Part shown: positions 31,902-33,852 of the stretch, one piece after another | Layout: each line of letters opens with the position of its first letter | Position numbering within the stretch: the first letter of the stretch is position 1 | NCBI GenBank assembly: GCA_036272935.1 | Contig: DATAXP010000097.1 | Location: forward strand, 1-33,852 | DNA length: 33,852 nucleotides | Direction of reading: 5' to 3' | Source: DATAXP01 sp036272935 | GTDB taxonomy: Bacteria; Planctomycetota; Planctomycetia; Pirellulales; PNKZ01 | Made by a program: the position numbers and the translations under genes | Notes under the pieces: model-generated | What the model was told of the DNA's origin: nothing | Databases searched by the model: none | Seen by the model: only the letters and a program-made list of their open reading frames with translations

Positions 31902-31939
31902 AGCCCAGGGACCGGTGAGTCCCTGGGCTTCTTTTTTTG
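31902..31939 (+). terminator. Rho-independent terminator of glnN
   Basis: aagcccagggac (31902-31913) pairs exactly with gtccctgggctt (31920-31931) around cggtga, and seven T residues follow. It ends 12 bases before the promoter-like sequence of glnA. Confidence 0.92.
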
Positions 31940-31950
31940 CGCCGCTGAAT

Positions 31951-31978
31951 TGTTTCCGGCGCGGCGCGCGCTATGATG
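31951..31978 (+). promoter_or_regulatory. Sigma-70-like promoter of glnA
   Basis: TTGTTT (31951-31956) and TATGAT (31973-31978) are 16 bases apart, about 70 bases before the glnA ATG and just after the glnN terminator. The match is good for an otherwise GC-rich region. No sigma-54 promoter is seen here. Confidence 0.5.
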
Positions 31979-32047
31979 GCTTCCCTGGACGTTCGTCCTG
32001 GGGACATCAGCACTCGCACAAACTCGCTTGCAGGGAGATTTTCCGTC

Positions 32048-33469
32048 ATGAGCGCCATGAAACCGAAGGAAGTGCTCGCCTACTGTCGTGAGAAGGACGT
32101 CAAGGCTGTCGATCTTCGTTTCATGGACTTTCCCGGCCTGTGGCAACACTTCACCATTCCGGTGAACAAGCTCACCGAAGACGTCTTCGACGAAGGCCTC
32201 GGCTTCGACGGCTCGAGCATCCGCGGCTGGCAGGCGATCAACGAAAGCGACATGATCCTGGTCCCCCAGCCGGCCACCGCCGTGCTCGATCCCTTCACGA
32301 CCATTCCGACCATCGGAATGATCTGCAACATCCAGGATCCAGTGACTCGCGAAGACTACTCGCGCGATCCGCGCAACGTGGCCCGCAAGGCGGTCAACTA
32401 CCTGAAGAGCACCGGCATTGCCGACACCTGCTACGTCGGCCCCGAGGCCGAGTTTTTCGTGTTCGACGACGTACGCTTCGACCAGACGGCGAACGAGGGT
32501 TACTACCACCTCGACAGCATCGAAGGGCAGTGGAACCGTGGCCGCGTGGAAGGACCCAACCTGGGTTACAAATTGCGCCACAAAGAGGGTTACTTCCCGG
32601 TACCCCCCAGCGATCAACTGATGAACATCCGCAACGAGATGATGCAGACGATGATCGACTGCGGCATGGACGTCGAGGCGCAGCACCACGAGGTCGCCAC
32701 TGCCGGCCAGTGCGAAATCGATCTCAGGTTCCAGGACCTGGTGAGGATGGGCGACTACATGTGCATGTACAAGTACATCATCAAGAACGTCGCCAAGAAG
32801 TACAACAAGACCGTCACTTTCATGCCCAAGCCGTTGTTCGGCGACAACGGCTCTGGCATGCACACGCACATGTCGCTGTGGAAAGGCAACGAACCGCTGT
32901 ACGCCGGCTCGGGCTATGCCGGCCTCAGCGACATGGCAATCTACGCGATCGGCGGCCTGCTGCGTCACGCCCCGGCGATCCTGGCGTTCTCGAACCCCAC
33001 CACGAACAGCTACAAGCGTCTGGTTCCCGGCTACGAAGCGCCGGTGAACCTGGCCTACTCGCAGCGTAACCGCTCGGCAGCCTGCCGCATCCCAATGTAC
33101 AGCGCTAGCCCCAAGGCCAAGCGCGTCGAGTTCCGCTGTCCCGACCCGAGCTGCAACCCCTACCTGGCCTTCTCAGCGATGCTAATGGCGGTAATCGACG
33201 GCATCCAGAACAAAATGCACCCCGGCGAACCCTTGGACAAGGACATCTACGACCTGCCGCCCGAAGAACTGGCCCGAGTGCCCAAGGCCCCCGGCTCACT
33301 GGAAGAATCGTTGCACGCCCTGCGCGACAACCACGAGTTCCTGCTGCGCGGCGACGTCTTCACCGAAGACGTGATCGACACCTGGATCGAGTACAAGCTC
33401 AAGAACGAAGTCGACGCCATGCGCCTGCGTCCGCACCCTTACGAGTTCTGCTTATACTACGACATCTGA
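32048..33469 (+). CDS. glnA: Glutamine synthetase type I
   Basis: A protein of 473 residues, the normal length for bacterial GlnA. Motifs in order are GLGFDGSSIRGWQAINESDM, YVGPEAEFFVFDD, EVATAGQCEIDLRF (metal site), FGDNGSGMHTHMSLW (ATP/glutamate site), NPTTNSYKRLVPGYEAPVN, RNRSAACRIP, RVEFRCPDPSCNPYLAFSAML and LDKDIYDLPPEE. The last holds Tyr401, equivalent to the adenylylated tyrosine of GSI-beta enzymes, so covalent control by GlnE is possible. AGGGAGA (32032-32038) lies 9 bases before ATG 32048. The longer open frame from 31973 runs through the promoter and is rejected. It follows glnN by 176 bases but is separately transcribed. Confidence 0.97.
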   Translation: MSAMKPKEVLAYCREKDVKAVDLRFMDFPGLWQHFTIPVNKLTEDVFDEGLGFDGSSIRGWQAINESDMILVPQPATAVLDPFTTIPTIGMICNIQDPVTREDYSRDPRNVARKAVNYLKSTGIADTCYVGPEAEFFVFDDVRFDQTANEGYYHLDSIEGQWNRGRVEGPNLGYKLRHKEGYFPVPPSDQLMNIRNEMMQTMIDCGMDVEAQHHEVATAGQCEIDLRFQDLVRMGDYMCMYKYIIKNVAKKYNKTVTFMPKPLFGDNGSGMHTHMSLWKGNEPLYAGSGYAGLSDMAIYAIGGLLRHAPAILAFSNPTTNSYKRLVPGYEAPVNLAYSQRNRSAACRIPMYSASPKAKRVEFRCPDPSCNPYLAFSAMLMAVIDGIQNKMHPGEPLDKDIYDLPPEELARVPKAPGSLEESLHALRDNHEFLLRGDVFTEDVIDTWIEYKLKNEVDAMRLRPHPYEFCLYYDI

Positions 33470-33502
33470 TTCGTCTTCGGCGAGCGGCTCTTCTTTCCGT
33501 CA

Positions 33503-33541
33503 CCCCTCTCCCCTTGCGGGAGAGGGGCTGGGGGTGAGGGG
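33503..33541. repeat. CCCCTCTCCC...GGGAGAGGGG dispersed repeat
   Basis: cccctctcccc (33503-33513) is mirrored by gggagagggg (33518-33527) around ttgc, followed by ctgggggtgaggggt. It is a common dispersed intergenic repeat in many bacteria and lies 33 bases after glnA, where the hairpin may help end transcription. There is no T tract. Confidence 0.65.
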
Positions 33542-33566
33542 TAGAACCGGAGCAAGATCCAACAAT

Positions 33567-33714
33567 ATGAACAAATCGCACATCATTGCTGAGATCAAAC
33601 GAATCCGCCGCTTCTTGCGACGGCCAGCCACCAGGAGCCGCCGCGTTCACAGCCGAGACAGGGATAAAGTCATACCATTGGCAGAAGTTTTGGGCACGTT
33701 GGAGCGAGGCTGCT
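33567..33714 (+). pseudogene. Frameshifted fragment of a homing-endonuclease-associated-repeat-like protein
   Basis: Reading from ATG 33567 gives MNKSHIIAEIKRI. One base later, in the +1 frame, comes AASCDGQPPGAAAFTAETGI and then KSYHWQKFWARWSEAA. Joined, this matches the short repeat (helix, GGxPxGxxxFxxETGI, W..YWARWxxA) found next to HNH and homing-endonuclease domains. A single inserted base near 33606 breaks the frame, and the sequence changes character at 33714-33720, where the IS630 end begins. It is therefore a truncated, frameshifted remnant, or a sequencing error plus an IS insertion. The HNH domain, if one existed, is not visible. Confidence 0.6.
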
Positions 33715-33852
33715 AGTGTAGTGTCTCACACAGATGGTGCTTTATGGAGTGCGGCTCGGGCGCGGGCGACTTTGGCGAGGATGTCGGAGGCTTTGGCGGT
33801 CCAGACGAACGGCTGGGGGGCTTCGTTGTGCTGATCGATGTAGGCCATGATG
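33714..33852 (-). mobile_element. IS630-family insertion sequence, partial (one end)
   Basis: The window closes inside an insertion sequence. Its end lies at about 33714-33720, where TA dinucleotides (33714-33715, 33719-33720) precede gtgtctcacac, consistent with the TA target preference of IS630/Tc1-mariner elements. The transposase C-terminus is on the minus strand. The other end and the terminal inverted repeat lie outside the window. Confidence 0.7.
33726..33851 (-). CDS. IS630-family transposase, C-terminal fragment
   Basis: The 41 C-terminal codons on the minus strand read IMAYIDQHNEAPQPFVWTAK followed by ASDILAKVARARAALHKAPS and end at a TGA at 33726-33728. The phrase HNEAPQPFVWTAKASDILAKV is the characteristic end of IS630-family DDE transposases (FVWTA...IL.K..R). 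The catalytic DDE residues lie beyond the window. Whether the element is intact cannot be judged. Confidence 0.8.
   Translation of the reverse strand: MMAYIDQHNEAPQPFVWTAKASDILAKVARARAALHKAPSV

Noticed and set aside
31973..32047. Upstream extension of glnA by 25 codons
   Set aside because: It begins in the -10 box of the likely promoter and lacks a ribosome-binding site; ATG 32048 has AGGGAGA at the correct distance.

Overview
This window looks like a chromosomal segment of a planctomycete, probably Pirellulales-like. The inference rests on gene content rather than a marker gene. It holds a DUF1559 pseudopilin-like protein, a DUF3467 protein, several small proteins of planctomycete type, a type III glutamine synthetase beside a type I enzyme, duplicated groEL, high G+C, and intergenic regions packed with short dispersed inverted repeats. 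Genus and species cannot be fixed from the sequence.

Layout. Bases 1-2.9 kb: the N-terminus of an MFS nucleoside-type permease (minus), a tRNA-Ala(GGC) with its own terminator (minus), a flippase-like membrane protein (plus), two small membrane-anchored proteins (minus) and a 124-bp MITE-like inverted repeat. Bases 3.1-9.4 kb: a plus-strand protein-folding block, groEL1-groES-groEL2, then dnaJ-grpE, then two small zinc-ribbon proteins (FmdB-like and YacG). Bases 9.5-12.6 kb: a polytopic membrane protein and a highly charged disordered protein. Bases 12.6-18.3 kb: a sugar-type ABC importer (binding lipoprotein, double ATPase, permease), a group II PLP-dependent decarboxylase-like enzyme and a small exported protein. 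Bases 18.4-21.4 kb (minus): DUF1559 protein, DUF3467 protein and a fold-type III PLP enzyme of the D-threonine aldolase/D-serine dehydratase group.

Bases 21.5-26.6 kb form a cobalamin-responsive locus. One cobalamin riboswitch precedes tonB on the plus strand, and a second, on the minus strand, precedes a BtuB-like TonB-dependent receptor. The two genes converge. Between them lie a small HTH protein, a cluster of GGTCnGGAGACC-core repeats and five alternating copies of a 12-bp GAnTTwGTACCm motif. Bases 26.9-29.4 kb: an MMPL/RND transporter. Bases 29.6-33.5 kb: a nitrogen-assimilation pair, glnN (type III GS) behind a near-consensus sigma-54 promoter and glnA (type I GS) behind a sigma-70-like promoter. 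The right edge shows a frameshifted fragment of a small homing-endonuclease-associated-repeat-like protein, cut off by the end of an IS630-family element.

The most unusual observations are the alternating GTACC motif array beside the HTH gene, the repeat families around tonB, the two-riboswitch B12 uptake locus, the groEL-groES-groEL order with divergent tails, and the sigma-54/sigma-70 split between the two glutamine synthetases. No single complete, obviously new defence or biosynthetic system is visible. All starts and functions are read from sequence and family knowledge; no database search was run.
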